Assembly (NCBI GenBank): GCA_018136815.1
Contig: CM030940.1
Coordinates: 306,443 to 370,442 of the forward strand
Reading direction: 5' to 3'
Length of the DNA: 64,000 bases
Origin: Isochrysis galbana
Lineage: Eukaryota; Haptophyta; Isochrysidales; Isochrysidaceae
Shown here in pieces: positions 20,941 to 32,817 of this stretch (position 1 is its first letter; each line of letters starts with the position of its first letter). The notes under the pieces are model-generated. The model was given only the letters and a program-made list of their open reading frames with translations, was not told where the DNA came from and made no database searches. The position numbers and the translations under genes were made by a program.

Positions 20941-21642
20941 CTACACGCAAGACAAGTTTGCCAAGTGGAATGGGCTCTGCAGCAAGTGTGAAGCCAAGCG
21001 CCCCACGTGGAGGAAAAGTGTGGAGTGGGGCGGATCCACAGCACCCTTCGTCAACTGATGATCCGTGTACGGCTCCTCGAGCTGCGTGGCCTCCTCCAGC
21101 TGCATGGCCTCCTCTAGCTGCTGCGTGGCCTCCTCGAACAGAGTGAAGACTTCTCCGACTGGTGCGTCGGACGCAGCCGTCTTCTTTCCCTCCTTCTCCC
21201 TCTGCGTCTTCTCGTCGTCCTTCTCCGCTTCCTTGTTCTCGGTGAGAGCAAGCGCATGGGCGGTCTCGACCTCGACCATCGACTCGGCTAGCTCCTCGAC
21301 CTCCGCAGCTGGCGCGATGGGAAGAAGAAGGCATTGAGCGTCCGACGCACAGTTCTCGTTCTTCTTCTCTTCTCCTCCTTCCTCCGCAGGCCCGGAGTCC
21401 TCGTCGGTGGTGGTGGTGGCCTCCTCGATCGGAGAAAGAGCCTCCTCTTCAGCCTCAGGAACGCGAAGAGACTCCGCTTCCGCCGCCGGGGCCGTGGAGC
21501 AGGAGGAGGAACGAGTCGTGCGAGCAGCGCTTGCGCTCGGCGTCCAGTCGACAGGTGGCCGTGTCGAGAGAGTCGAACGAAGCCAGCGAGCATGAGCGCG
21601 AGAGGAGGAAGACCGTGCGGATGCGCGCCGAGTCGCCACCAT
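20941..21642 (-). CDS. Acidic Glu-rich protein of unknown function
   Basis: An open frame of 233 aa from MVATRRASARSSSSR, which follows a pyrimidine-rich leader (minus strand). The first 60 residues are Ser/Arg/Thr-rich. The rest is dominated by Glu and Ala, with three near-repeats of the form QLEEAMQLEEATQLEE close to the C-terminus and a Lys/Glu stretch (KEAEKDDEKTQREKEGKK). The product should be largely disordered or helical. No domain is recognisable. The end of the frame may not be the natural end if an intron follows. Confidence 0.4.
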   Translation of the reverse strand: MVATRRASARSSSSRAHARWLRSTLSTRPPVDWTPSASAARTTRSSSCSTAPAAEAESLRVPEAEEEALSPIEEATTTTDEDSGPAEEGGEEKKNENCASDAQCLLLPIAPAAEVEELAESMVEVETAHALALTENKEAEKDDEKTQREKEGKKTAASDAPVGEVFTLFEEATQQLEEAMQLEEATQLEEPYTDHQLTKGAVDPPHSTLFLHVGRLASHLLQSPFHLANLSCV

Positions 21643-21795
21643 CGTGAGGAAGACGAGGACGAGGAGAGAGCTGGAGGGTGAGCGAGCAGGGAAGAGGGAG
21701 GCAGGCAGTAGGAGCCTTCTCTCTCTCTCTCTGCGGACGATCGGTGGTGGGTCGGGGGAGGGAAAGGGAAAGAGGGGGATCAAAAGACAGATCAC

Positions 21796-23363
21796 CCGTT
21801 TACGTTAGTGTTATTGTCATATACTGTATATTGTAAAAGTCCCCCGGTCCCAGGGGGTGCCCCCAAGGTTCCCGCCCGCACCCCGCGCCTAGAGTTCTAG
21901 AGTTCCCCCGCGGAAAGAGTGAACGCACGGCGTGCACCTTCATAGTAGAAGAAAAAGTTGTTATGCGCACGCACGGCGCCCCCGTGGGGGGAACCGATGC
22001 ACATCGCGCCGTGCGCATCCACGGCGTGCACATGGCAGGAGAACGAAGAGAAGGCCGAGAAAAGAACGACAAGAAAACGACACGATTCGACCCAAAGAAA
22101 AGGTAATACCGACGCCTGTTTACGATATGTTTCCAGGTCGACACCAGACGCGACTGGCGGGCACCGCGTAAGCGCGGTGCCGGACGAAAACGACTGAAGA
22201 GCTGGCAAGAGGCGGGGGCCGCAAAACAAGAAGTCAAAAAAAGGTAAGAGACGCGAGTGTTTACGTTTGTCCGCAGAGATAGAGATGACAGGCCTGCCCC
22301 AGCCTGCCCCCCACCCGTCTGGCCCGTCGTAGTGCACGCGGGCCCACCCCCCATGGGGGGGGTAGCGGGAGAGGGGGTGAGAGTGTGGGGTTTAGGCGAT
22401 GGCGAGTGAGATACCGGAGGGGTGTGAGTCAGTAGCAGCATCAGCATAGCGGGCACCTTCAAGAATATTTTTTTCTTAGATAGTAGTATCTAGTATCTAG
22501 ATATCTATGCCGAAAAATCCACTGTCCACTGTCTATATTATATATCTAGTATCTAGGTGCATAACTCTAGTAGTGCACTAGCAGGTAGCAGTAGCAGGGC
22601 ACTATTTGTATCTAGGTGGATAGCACCAAGTCACTATCGACTTCTATCTAGATGGATGGTGGATGGCAGCATCGTGCCGCGACAAGGCACGAGGCGTTAC
22701 CTTGGCGACCACCACGCTTCGGGCAACTCGGCTTCCGTTTCGACCGCGGCTTCCGAATGGCCATGGCTGAGGGACCGACCTCGGCGGGGGTGTCTCGTTG
22801 AGAGGAGAGCCGCGTCAGCGCGCGCTCGATCTCAAGCCCGAGTACAAATTTAGTTGGCATCGACCCCCAGTCCCCAGTGTGAGACAATAGGTTCCACTTT
22901 GCTATCTTCTAGCCCGCGGGTCGCCCACCAGGCCCACCAACGCGATTGACTACTGCTTTGGTCCCTCCCTTCGCTAAGAAGAGCATCAACTTGCTCACAA
23001 CGCGACACATACGTGAACCAAACATCACCCGGCAAGAATTGACCAGTCATCTCCTTCGGCCCTGAGATACAACTACACAATCGCAGCCTAGCAAGAACCA
23101 TCATCCATCCCACGAACATCTCTCGCAGCTACGGCAGACATTTGCTCCGTACGCACTTCGTCGCAATCTCTCGCCACGATGCGCCCAACTCAACGCTCGC
23201 GTTGACCGCCCTAAGCTCTCGCGCGCTCGCCCTCCGAGAGGGCACGACTTTATCTTGAGCCTCGACTCTACAAGAAGTCCTCGATAATGTCACGAGATGT
23301 AGCGAGGAAAGTGACATCCCAGGCGAAACGTTTCCGCAAATGTGTCACTTGCACAAAGCGAGC
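21796..23363. other. Gene-free stretch with inverted and direct repeats
   Basis: Variants of CGCACGGCGTGCAC occur at about 21920-22040 in direct and inverted order and can form a hairpin around 21964-22016. Two similar units (GGTAATACCGACGC near 22105 and GGTAAGAGACGCG near 22241, each followed by TGTTTACG and an AG) repeat 135 bases apart. From 22460 to 22640 the sequence is AT-rich with CTAGTATCTAG units. The rest down to 23363 is the 3' side of the ATPase gene. Confidence 0.5.
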
Positions 23364-26300
23364 TTAGTATGCATCTTCCTCCTCAGCGCGCGCTGCTAGG
23401 ATAGCCTTGGCAGTGTTCTCCATGCACATCGCCTCTGACTCATCCTTTGTGCCGCACATCTTGGGCAGGAAGGAGTCGTCCTCGAACTGATCACCACACA
23501 ATCCATGGTGTGTGTAAGCATGTGCAGAGGCATATGCAATGGCACTGATTGTGAGCACGCTATCCCTCGGCGACCCTCACCTGAGCGATGCCAAACGGTG
23601 CAAGGCCGGTCCGGGCGACACGGCCCACAAACTGACGAAGCGTGTTTGCTGAGTGCGAGGCGATAAACTCCTTGTCGACGAGAACGGAAGTGCAGGGGAC
23701 GTTCGCGCCGTATGTAAAGTCCCTGCGAGGGAGAGCGTGGCAGTGTCAAGATGTGGCATCACGCCAGGCGCCACACGGAGCGTGCGTGTGAGCGTCAGTT
23801 TGGGCGGCCCAATTTGGTGAAGCAGGATCGAGAGACATTGAACGAGCGCGTACTTTGTGACACCGCATACCGCAAGCGATCCCTTCTCCATCTGATCCGC
23901 AACGTAGTTAGTGTAGCTAGTATCGCCCTTGGGGTTGAGCGACGGTTCCAATGGCATGTGAGCGGCGACACCCGAAAGCAGAAGCATACGCCACGTCTCA
24001 TCGACGGGAAGAGTGTCCACCTGCGTCGTGGGATACGGAGGACGTGTTTCAGCATCGGGGCGACCGCCACGCTATGGGCGTTGAGAGCAGAGGCGGTGTG
24101 TGGGAGTGCCACTGACGGATCGCGAGAACGCATACAGGGCAATCCGGAATTGAGGCAGTGGGTGCATGATCACTCGCCTTCTTGAAGTCGGCAGTGGATG
24201 GCACGGTGCGAAAGAAAGAGGAGTCGAATTCTCCAGCCGAGGTCTGCGGCGCAAACTTTTTGAGGTGGGCCTGCGAACACCAGGGCGGCGAAGACAATGG
24301 AAGGAAGACGTTGAGGATGCGCGTGGGCGTGGAGGAAGTATGGACGACAATCAATGCGGGCTAATTTGTAAGCTGGGCAATGGGGCGGGACCGAGTTGGC
24401 CTGGCTGTCCCATAGTGTCAAAACAAGTTACAGCCAGGGCGGGCAACTCACCCGCGAGTTGACGACGCAGTGCTCCGGAATTTTGAGCACACCGGCCGAC
24501 TCTTTGAGGCCCATATCGCGCATCTTGGCGGCGATGATCTCCTCGATGCGATCCTCGCCACCCTTGACCTTCTCAGCCTCCTTGCGGATGTTCGCGAGTA
24601 CCTAAAAGTAGGTGGCACATGTGGTGGAAACGTAGGCGGCCAGGGGCGCCGTGTGCGGAGTACAACATATCCGCCTAAGCACAACCCAGCCGGCAAAGAC
24701 TGCCAAATATGGGCTCACCTTCTCTGCTGCGGCCTCCTCCGCCTCCACCTCCTTGTTGAGCTTTTTCATCGACGGCATCTCTTTCACAAGCGCCTCCGAC
24801 TGTTGCATGATTTGCTTGTGTGGCTGCGCAGAGACCGTCAGAGTCATACCTGGGCGGGACGGAAGAAAATGTCGGCAGCTGGCGTGGCCGTGTCATCGTG
24901 GTCCTGGGTTGGGCTCCGGAGAGCGCGCTGCGCTCTCGTGCCGTTTATTCCTGTTCTGGCGGCGTGTGCGCACCGGGGAAGTGGTGCGCGTTTTTAAGTA
25001 GGAGCTGCTCCGTGTCGAACGGCGGGAAGATGGCCTTGTTCATGTTCGAAGATGGCGTGCAGAATGCTTTAATAAGCTCCACGTCACCGTTGCTGCCTGA
25101 AGTCGTGGGACGAGGGCGGGGGCACTCGAGGCGTACAAAACAAGACGCGTGAGTTTGCAGCTAGCGGCCTATCGCAAAAAGCGTGCCCAAGGATGTGAAC
25201 CAGGGATACCCTGGACCGGGCGTCTCTTGGCGCGGAGTGCGAGTTTGCAGACGTCACGATCGGGCATTGCGCTCACATAGCTCTTCGAGCATGTACGTGG
25301 CGAAGTGCCGCAGAGATGAGTGCGACAGCTTAGAAAGGTCGGAGAAGTGATCGTCGACGGCCTGAATACGAAACCCTGATCGCTTGGCGTGGGTGGCGAC
25401 CTCCTCATCTTCGAGACGATCCTGGAGGCGCCGACGGGAACAGGAAAGGTTTCTGGCAGGAACAACGCGGGGCTGCGAGCCTCGAGTGGAAATGCGCACG
25501 AGGCGGCATCCTCGAAACGTGGGGCGCCGGGTGTCAGAGAGGGAGTAGCGCTTGCCTGCATCGAGACGATAGCTTGAGCAGTGTACGCTTTGAGGAGGAG
25601 TGGCTCTTCCTTGAGGCGTCGAACGAAGTCGGTGAGCGCCTCCTTGGGATCTTCCGCCGAAGCCACCATTGAGTGTGGCAGCGCGACCTGAACAGGGGTA
25701 GCAAGGGGGCTTGATGGCGGCGGCATGCAAGGGGTGCGCGTGTGACGATGGTGTCGCGTAGAACTAGCCCCCTGCCCGGCGTTGTGCTCGTCAAACACCT
25801 GTCCGTTGGCTTTGACCAAGAGGACACCCACGTTGAGCTGCATCGAGACGAGCTCTGACACGTGGGAGTCGTCGATGGCGAACCTGCGAGGGCAGTGTGG
25901 AGCGGGAGTGTGCAGTGAGGGCTACTGCAGGATGTGGGTACAAGCAAGTGCCGAGTGGCACACGGAGGATGGTGTGCACACCGCTCCATGAAGTGTCCAA
26001 TCGGCGTGGGTAGGAAGCCCTTGGCTGGAAGGGTAGCCGATGACCAGATCGTCTTGTATGGCGCGTCGAGCATCGCAGACACCATCGAGTGGGTGAGAGT
26101 GCCATCCGGCAGCGCCTGCGAGAGGGTGCGGCGAGGGCGGGTGATGAGCCCGAAAGACTTTGGAGCAACACTATCGGCAAGGGGCAGACGTGGTCGTGAG
26201 CATGGCACGTGGAGCGCCTTACTGCGCAGGCTCCAATCATCTAGTCAAGGAGCGGACCTGGCCGTTGCCCTGATCGGCACCCATGGTTGGCTCGTCAATC

Positions 26301-28454
26301 ATGAGGACAGTCTTGTCAGGGTCCATTTGCGACGAGAGCCACGCGCAGGAGAAGACGTCGGTCACAAACATCCGCGGGGGACGAATGACCTGCGCGCGCA
26401 CGGAGTCGTGGTGAACGCGGCTCGGATGCGGCGGGGCATCCCTTGACCACACGATGGCGTGCGTCCATGACCTGGAGCTGCGTGCACCTGAACATGCCTC
26501 TTGCGCACGCGAGCATGAGCGAGGCCTCCAGTTGTCTCCTGGATACGCTCCACACCCAGTCTCAGCTTCTCCTCCATCTGGGCAATCGAGTTGGACGTGG
26601 ACATGCCACGCAAGCCGCATAGGTACGAGCAGGTGACTTGATGGTTGTGCACCCATGCAAACGGGATGCCCATATTGTAAAGCGTCTGTGCCACCTCGAG
26701 GTTCACGCGGCGCGCAAGACAGCAGAAGATGACCTGCGCAAAGGACGGAGCACAAGTGTTTGACCGAGGCGCTAGGGTGAGCCGGAGCGCTGCGGGCCGC
26801 GATGGCAGGCTCAGCAGGGAGCGGAGCTGCGACACACGCAAGGGCAATCAGCCGCCCCATGGCCGCGTAAGCCGAGGTGCCGACGTCCGCACCTTGTGCT
26901 CGGGGAAGAGCTCTGGCAATGCTGGCGCAAGCGAGGTCTTGCCAGTATCGGGCGGAGAGCGAAGCAGCACAAGGCGAGGGCCAGGTTGGGAGACGGCCTT
27001 GAAGAGCTGGATCTACGAGGAACAAGTCAAGCAGTCGCAGGCGACGTGAGCGATCGGGCAAGCTCGTGAAGTGCAGGAGGCGATAGCTAAGCCATCTGGC
27101 ACCCTCCTTCACATTGCCGCGGCTCCGCCCAGCATCGGGCTGCCATCGCGAGCCACCCAATCAGCAGCTAGCCGCACAAAATAGAGAGCGTGGCTTCGGC
27201 GCCAGTCTCAGATAATGGGCGGAGGTGCCGATACACAGGGCGCTTGCTCTCATTCGGGCCCCCGTCATCCCGCCGGCATCCATGCCTACCACGTCCAGCC
27301 TGCGCCGGCCCAGCCCGTTCTTTACGGCGAGTTGCGGCACATGGCGCCGCCTTCCCGCGTCCGTGTTGCGGGCCCGGGTGCCATATCGCGGCCTGTCACA
27401 CCGAATCAGATGCCGCGCGCCCTCGTGCACTGTCACGGGCTCCAATCGAAGTTCACTGCCCCGGGCTGCGTACCTGCGATGGGTACGGCTGGAGGAACTT
27501 GGATGCGTGCCGCGTCTTGAATTGCGACGAAGAGAGCAGCTGCGGATGCTTGCGGAGGCACTTATGGACGGTGAATTTGACCTTGACCTTGAGCTGGTCA
27601 AGCACGTGTCGCGCGTCCACCAAGATCTGCATGGGGGGCAACTCCTCGACGCCGAAATGAAGGCGGTACTGCGCCTCGTAGATGACAATGCCGTCGGCAA
27701 GGTTGCGGACGGAGCGGTAGCGCGCCTCTTCCGAGTCCTTCTCGCTGTCGCCCTTCTTCTTCATGAGGAGCGCGGAGGCCGAGCCCATCTCCTTGGCCAG
27801 GTGAAACTCCCACGGTGCGTCGAGCACCAGGTTCTTGCCAGGCTCGAGCGCCTCGAGCCAGCCGACCGCGCGATCGCCCACTTGCACCTTCTTGAGCGTC
27901 GATGTCTTTGCCGCCTCGCCGTTCATGATGCGCATCACGTTGTCGATCTTGATCTGAGTCTTGGCCGAGATCTTCTCTTCCTTTCCCTTGCCGCCCTTGC
28001 CACCCTTGCTAGCTCCGCCCTTCGCTCCGCCGCCGCCACCGCCGCCTCCTCCCCCTCCCGCCTTCTTCTTTCCCTTGCCACTCTCCTGCGGAGGGAGCTC
28101 CTCTGGCAGGTCAAGCGGCAGCTTCGCCAGCTTGGGCCGGATGTGTGTGGCGTAGCACCAGGTGGAGAAGTCTTCCATCTCGGGAAGCATGTCGCTCAGG
28201 AACTTCCCATTCGAGTCGTCCAGCGTCATCTCTCCCTTAATCCGGATCTGAGAGCAGGCCCTCCTCAGCATCTCCGCCACATTCTTCTTCTGATAGGTGA
28301 GAGCGGCCTCGATGTTCTTCCACTCCATCTTATTGACCGAGTCCATCAGAAGATCGCTCGCGCCAAACCCCTCCGCCTCCTCTGCCTCGTCCACGCCCGC
28401 CGGAGCGCCTGCAGGAGCCGCGGCGGGCGGCGGCGGCGGCGCGGCGTCGGCCAT
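23364..28454 (-). CDS. Divergent superfamily 2 helicase-like ATPase, 15 exons
   Basis: My model joins exons 28454-27474, 27012-26893, 26733-26488, 26389-26258, 26115-25982, 25883-25799, 25687-25556, 25421-25277, 25096-24974, 24849-24719, 24601-24452, 24270-24178, 24020-23854, 23722-23581 and 23486-23364 (967 aa). Exon lengths and phases agree and every frame stays open. Motifs appear in helicase order: a P-loop SPPDTGKTS with Ser for the usual first Gly (about residue 346), Walker B VLMIDEPTMGAD, a motif III-like SSATLP, and motif VI-like QFVGRVARTG near the C-terminus. The N-terminal third has a Gly-rich linker (KKAGGGG...). Two introns have GC donors (after 25556 and 24178). The third exon is the least certain, since a neighbouring frame (ASLMLACARGMFRC) also looks coding. 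Expected role: ATP-driven remodelling of RNA or DNA; substrate unknown. Confidence 0.75.
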
Positions 28455-28616
28455 GGCCACGTTCGGGGGGGGGGGGAGGGAGAGGAAGGCTGAAGAAGAA
28501 AACACGGGGCAAAACAAAACCCCAGGAGCCCTGCCCGCCACACTTGCTTTCCTATTTCCTATACATACTTCTACTTCCTACATCTGCTGTGCTCAAACGT
28601 TCCCTAGAGTAGTACA

Positions 28617-29464
28617 TTGGGCCGGGCCAGAGTTTCGTTTGAGACCCACCCAAATTTTGTTTCGATATTTCGCTTCCCTTGACCCAAATTTTGCAGCTTA
28701 TTTCGACTGAAATTCGACCTTACACCTTTAATTCGATCGAAATACCGACATTTTACATTTTGCTCTTCGGCGTGCCAGGCGAGGCGTATTATTAATATTA
28801 AGTGCTAAGTGCACGAGGCATAGAAATGATAGAAATTTTCTAGAATGGCAGCATCACATTGTACATCACACTGCTCTACATACAAGTCAAACCTGAGAGC
28901 CCACATGACACATATGTGACCACAGCCCTACACATCTCACATCTCGTCGCAACCCGCACGATCGAGCTCAAATCAGCATCAACCCACGATCCTCTTGTTG
29001 TACCGACTCATCAAAGACACTTGCAGATGATCGGACAATGCACTAGCTTGCATCTCACCATCATACATGACACGAACGAAGCAAAGAGAACACGCGTTCA
29101 CACGAGGCAGAATTCGGAGTAAAAGCAAAAGCTACACGCGATGCCTCCGCCCACGCCGGAAAAGACTCGCCGTTGGCGCGCCACCAATCCAGCACTCCAT
29201 CCGAAAAATCCTTGACATCCAAGACGTTGATCGCGGCATACGCGGCCGCGCTCATTTAGGCAGGCACAACTGCGCCTTCAGAGCATATTCGGGTCGATAC
29301 CCGCCGGCGGGCCGCCCATCGCTCCAACACGCCCAAATTTCGCTGCCGCGGCCGCGGGGTCCCGTTGCCCCAACCAAATCCCACCCAAATTTCGGTCAAA
29401 ATTTTTATTTCGTTGACGGACCCAAATTTTACAAAAAATTTTGCGAAACTTTGGCCCGGCCCAA
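28617..29464 (-). mobile_element. Short hAT element with TIRs and 8-bp TSD
   Basis: The left end TTGGGCCGGGCCAGAGTTTCG (28617) and the right end read on the minus strand, TTGGGCCGGGCCAAAGTTTCG (from 29464), are inverted repeats of 21 bases with one mismatch. The octamer GTAGTACA flanks both sides (28609-28616 and 29465-29472). AAATTT-containing words, mostly CCAAATTT, recur inside both ends. The element is 848 bp and retains only the last part of a transposase, so it is a deletion derivative. It lies about 160 bp upstream of the start codon of the ATPase gene, where it may affect the promoter. Confidence 0.9.
28979..29255 (-). pseudogene. hAT transposase C-terminal remnant
   Basis: The minus strand encodes a hAT dimerisation region: DVKDFSDGVLDWWRANG, AFTPNSASCERVFSLL, then, after a one-base frame change near 29065, a segment with ALSDHLQVSLMSRYNK that matches the end of the other hAT transposases (SLADQVEASVMLRHN at 8188-8240). 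Everything before the dimerisation region is missing. Confidence 0.8.
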
Positions 29465-29628
29465 GTAGTACAGACCTTGACCTTGCACAGAGTGAGGACA
29501 CCAGCGGAAACGATATCGGCCGGCTGCCTAGCGACGCAGGCGATATAATAAAACAAATGAGCAACTGCCACTAGCCTTGCACCCCTACACCCCTACATCT
29601 ACATCTACACCCTAGACCCTAGATTCTA

Positions 29629-29810
29629 GATTGTCGCATCCACGATCGACCTTTTTGTTTTAGAAGTTGTTTGCGTTTCTATGTTCCCTCCTTGCAGGCT
29701 AGCCACTAGTCACCGTCGCAGGGTCCTGCATTCGCCCATTCGCCCTCTTTGCCCTCGCCTCCTTTGTCGCCTCCCTTGCTCCCTTGTCGCCTGCTTGCCC
29801 CTCACCTGGC
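29629..29810 (+). repeat. Dispersed repeat, inverted partner of 18895-19105
   Basis: Shares GATCGACCTTTTTGTTTTAG and a row of TTGTCGCCT-type units with the minus strand of 18895-19105. The two copies are about 10.7 kb apart in opposite orientation. Confidence 0.7.
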
Positions 29811-30325
29811 TTACATCCTTGCGTGCTCCTCGCGTTTTTAGGCTAAGTCGCGCGTTCAGGTATCGCCGGTGCAAGGAACCGCCCCCATGTGTGACCCTGA
29901 TTCCCCCTCAGGTGTTGGCCGTTGGATTATATCGTGGCGCTATCTTACTTCGGTCTTCATCAACTCACTTAAGGGTTTTCGAAAGATTCCCTCCTTATTC
30001 CTGTGCGTAACTGTCGCCCCCGTCGGATCGTCCGTCGCCCCGTCGCTCTCTTGTTGGCATTCTCTTCCTTGTTCGGTCTGTCAGCGGGTTCCTGTGCGTT
30101 CCGTGATAAGGATACGTTAGTGTGGAGAGTGTTGACGTGAGTGTGGTGTCATCTCGTCGGTCCAGCGTCCAGCGGCCCCTGGCCATCTGTCGTCTGTCGT
30201 TCTTCGTTCGTCGCTCTCGTGCTCTCGTTCTCGTTCCCGTTCTCGTCCCTCGTCCTCAACACTACCTCAATACCAAACCTCCCCACTCCCTCAGCCTCAG
30301 CCTATCACTCCCGATCCGCCCAGCC

Positions 30326-30793
30326 ATGTCCGCTCCGTCGTCGCGCTCGCCCTCGTCCAAGCCCGTCCTCCCGCCTTTCTCTGCTGAGGAGGTGGTCCAG
30401 CCCGTCATTCCATCACTCCCGGCCACCTTCGCCGCGCCTTCCGCCGATCGTTTCGTCCCTTCCGAATCGTCGCATATCGAGCCAGTGGTCATGCTCGATC
30501 CGTCAGGTGAAGAATCTAAGTCGACGCGTCCCGCGCCCGGCCCGCCAAAGGGGCCCAAGGCCCCTCCCTCCTCCTGCAGAAGCGGGCCTCCTGCCCGCTG
30601 CCCGCTCTGCCCACCACCACTCCCGAAGACCGCGCCTCCTCAGAGGCCGACCTCGCGGCTACCGCCGTCTATTACCCATTCGAGGCCGGCGCTGCGCCTC
30701 CATCACCACCCCCATCGCCCTCCGATGCTGTGGAGAGCGGGCATGAGCCCGCTCTCACTGAAATCTGCATGGCGAAGAGGAAGAGGCTGTTGA
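30326..30793 (+). other. Pro/Ser-rich ORF of uncertain status
   Basis: From MSAPSSRSPSSKPVLPPFSA the frame is Pro/Ser-rich and then becomes atypical. It follows a long pyrimidine-rich leader (30150-30325). No domain is recognised. It could be the first exon of a small host gene or the start of an old retroelement gag-like gene; I have no way to choose. Confidence 0.25.
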
Positions 30794-31221
30794 GGCATTT
30801 ACGTTTTGTTGTGGGGACCGATGGGGGGGTCTGGGATCCAATAGGCCCCAGATATGTGCTAGTTGGGCGTATTGGGAACTATCTACCGAAAAAATTCCTC
30901 AAATTTCCTCGAGATGGTCATTTTTTCACCCCTAATCCCTAATACGACTAATATAAAACCTGTTTGACCGCCCTACATTCCTACATTCCGCTCGGCACTA
31001 CCACCCCCACAACCTGAGCCCCGAAATGGAGCACGAGGTGAGACGCCGCAAGGCAGGGTGAGAGGAGTGAGAGAGTGCGCGGGCGTGGCTACTCCGCTAT
31101 TCCTATACGGTAGAGACGCAAAGCCGCGTGCGAGGCGAGAATATTAAAAAGGTTTTTTTCTAGCGGTGCGGTCAGAGATACCGGGGGGAGGGGGGCCGCC
31201 GCGCCGCACGGGCGCTGCGCG

Positions 31222-32817
31222 ATGTCTCTCTACGAGCTCGCGGGGCTGGAGGGGCCTGTCTCCTCCTCGAGTTCGAGCTCTTGCGCGCCGGCGAGCAGCA
31301 GTAGCGGCGGCAGCGGGAGTACTGCCACCAAGGATAAGTCCGCACGCACGCCCAAGAAGCCCACGCTCGTCCCTGCGGTCGGATTCAAGCCGCTCGCTCT
31401 CGCGAAGAAGCCGCTACCACCGCAGAGAGAGACAGCTCCGCCTTCTCTCGTGGCCGCTGTAGCAGCGGCGCCCGACGAAGCGCTGGGTGTGCGAGCGTGG
31501 TATAAGGACATCAAGCAGCCGTACGACCCAGCGCTACCCAACGAGTACCAGGAGTGGCTAAAGGAGAGAGACGCCAAGCGGAAGGCGGCCGCGCTCGAGG
31601 AGGCGCTCCGCAAGAAGCAGGCCATCCTCGAAGACGTGAGGAACGCGGCTGGAAAGACGAGGCCGCCGCCACCGCCGCCTCCGCCTAAGCTTCCGCCTCC
31701 TCCTCCTCCGCCATTCTCCGCGTCGGCCGCGCCGCCGCCTCCTGTGCCGGGCTTTGCGGACGAGTCGGGAGACCCAGGGTTGACAATGATGCGAGCGATG
31801 GGATGGCAGGTATGGGGAGACACCGTGGGTGCATCTCGTGGATCCCACGGGTGTCCACCGTCCGCACCTGCTTGAGCGAGCCCTGTCTTGTCTCTCTGGT
31901 CCTTANNNNNNNNNNNNNNNNNNNNNNNNNNNNNNNNNNNNNNNNNNNNNNNNNNNNNNNNNNNNNNNNNNNNNNNNNNNNNNNNNNNNNNNNNNNNNNN
32001 NNNNNCTCGGCCTGACATCTCACCTTTCCCCGCGGCCCAATCGCTCCTTGCAGGAGGGAACCGGACTTGGTTCCTCGGGTCAGGGCATGATGACCCCCCT
32101 CGTGGCCCAGAAGACCACGTCCGTCTCAGCCGTCATCGTCAACGCGGAGGAGAGGCCGCGCAAACCTCCGCCGCCACCTCTCCCATCGCCAACTGACCTC
32201 GCTCCGGGCGGTGCACCGGTTGCGATCGGCGGCGGGGTCGGCGCCACAGGGGAGAAAAAGGGGCCGATCACCTTCCGCGGGCGGCCTAGCAGAGTCCTAC
32301 TGCTTAAAAACATGGTCGGCCCGGGTGAGGTGGACGCCGAACTTCGCAATGAGATTGGCGAGGAGTGTTCGCGCTTCGGAGAGGTGGTTGATGTGGTCGT
32401 ACGTGAGTTGCCGGCCGAGATAGAGGTGGAGGCTGGCGGTGAGGGTGGAGCGGTGAGGCGCCTTGCCGATGATCAACGTGTGAGAATCTTTGTCAAGTTC
32501 TCAAAGCAGGCAGTCGCCATGAAGGCATACATTGAGCTGGATGGGAGGTACGCGCCGCGTGTGTGCAGGCCGGATCCAGATCGCGCATGTCCCATCTGCT
32601 CGGATTGCCTCATCACTAGAGCTAGCGCTTGGCATTGCGACCGACCATGTTGGACGCGGCTAGCTGCTCTTGCCCATGCCTTACGTGACTCCAGTCGTAC
32701 TCATACACACGTTTTGCGCGCAGGTATTTCGGCGGGCGGCGAGTATGGGTCTGCTTCTTCCGGGAAGCAGACTTCGATGCCGGAAGCTTCGCGCCATCGG
32801 CGCGAGAGCCAAAGTGA
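31222..32817 (+). CDS. RBM17: Splicing factor SPF45 / RBM17 homologue
   Basis: Exons 31222-31809, 32054-32547 and 32724-32817 give 391 aa; both junctions are GT-AG and in phase. SPF45 is a U2-snRNP-associated splicing factor that acts in alternative 3' splice-site choice in the nucleus; plant DRT111 is its homologue. The order of parts is typical: a low-complexity N-terminus with an E/K/R helix (EYQEWLKERDAKRKAAALEE), a poly-Pro segment, a G-patch formed across the first junction (AMGWQ then EGTGLGSSGQGMM), and a C-terminal RRM of the UHM type (RVLLLKNMV, VRIFVKF, then RYFGGRRVWVCFF). The first intron contains the 100-base gap, which does not affect the coding frame if the exons are complete. 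The poly-Pro stretch is longer than in animal homologues. Confidence 0.92.
31906..32005. other. Assembly gap of 100 N
   Basis: A run of exactly 100 unknown bases lies in the first intron of the SPF45 gene. The exact round length suggests a placeholder, so the true intron size is unknown. Confidence 0.99.

Larger units (their letters stand above)
29473..31221. other. Mostly gene-free stretch with dispersed repeats
   Basis: It contains the repeat at 29629-29810, an ORF of doubtful status (30326-30793) and a presumed promoter region before SPF45 (31000-31221) with an AT-rich AATATTAAAAAGG about 75 bases before the start codon. Confidence 0.5.

Noticed and set aside
20726-21058. Plus-strand ORF MGTMPNTQWYHGMSRLSYKR
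   Set aside because: No domain or composition support, and it overlaps the C-terminus of the minus-strand acidic frame.
21800-22462. Minus-strand ORF ending DFYNIQYMTITLT as a LINE fragment
   Set aside because: Only about eight residues resemble the LINE C-terminal region; the rest has no similarity, so chance is likely.
22850-23317. Extra exons downstream of the ATPase gene on the minus strand
   Set aside because: The ATPase frame ends properly at 23364 and the downstream frames have no motif or suitable splice sites.
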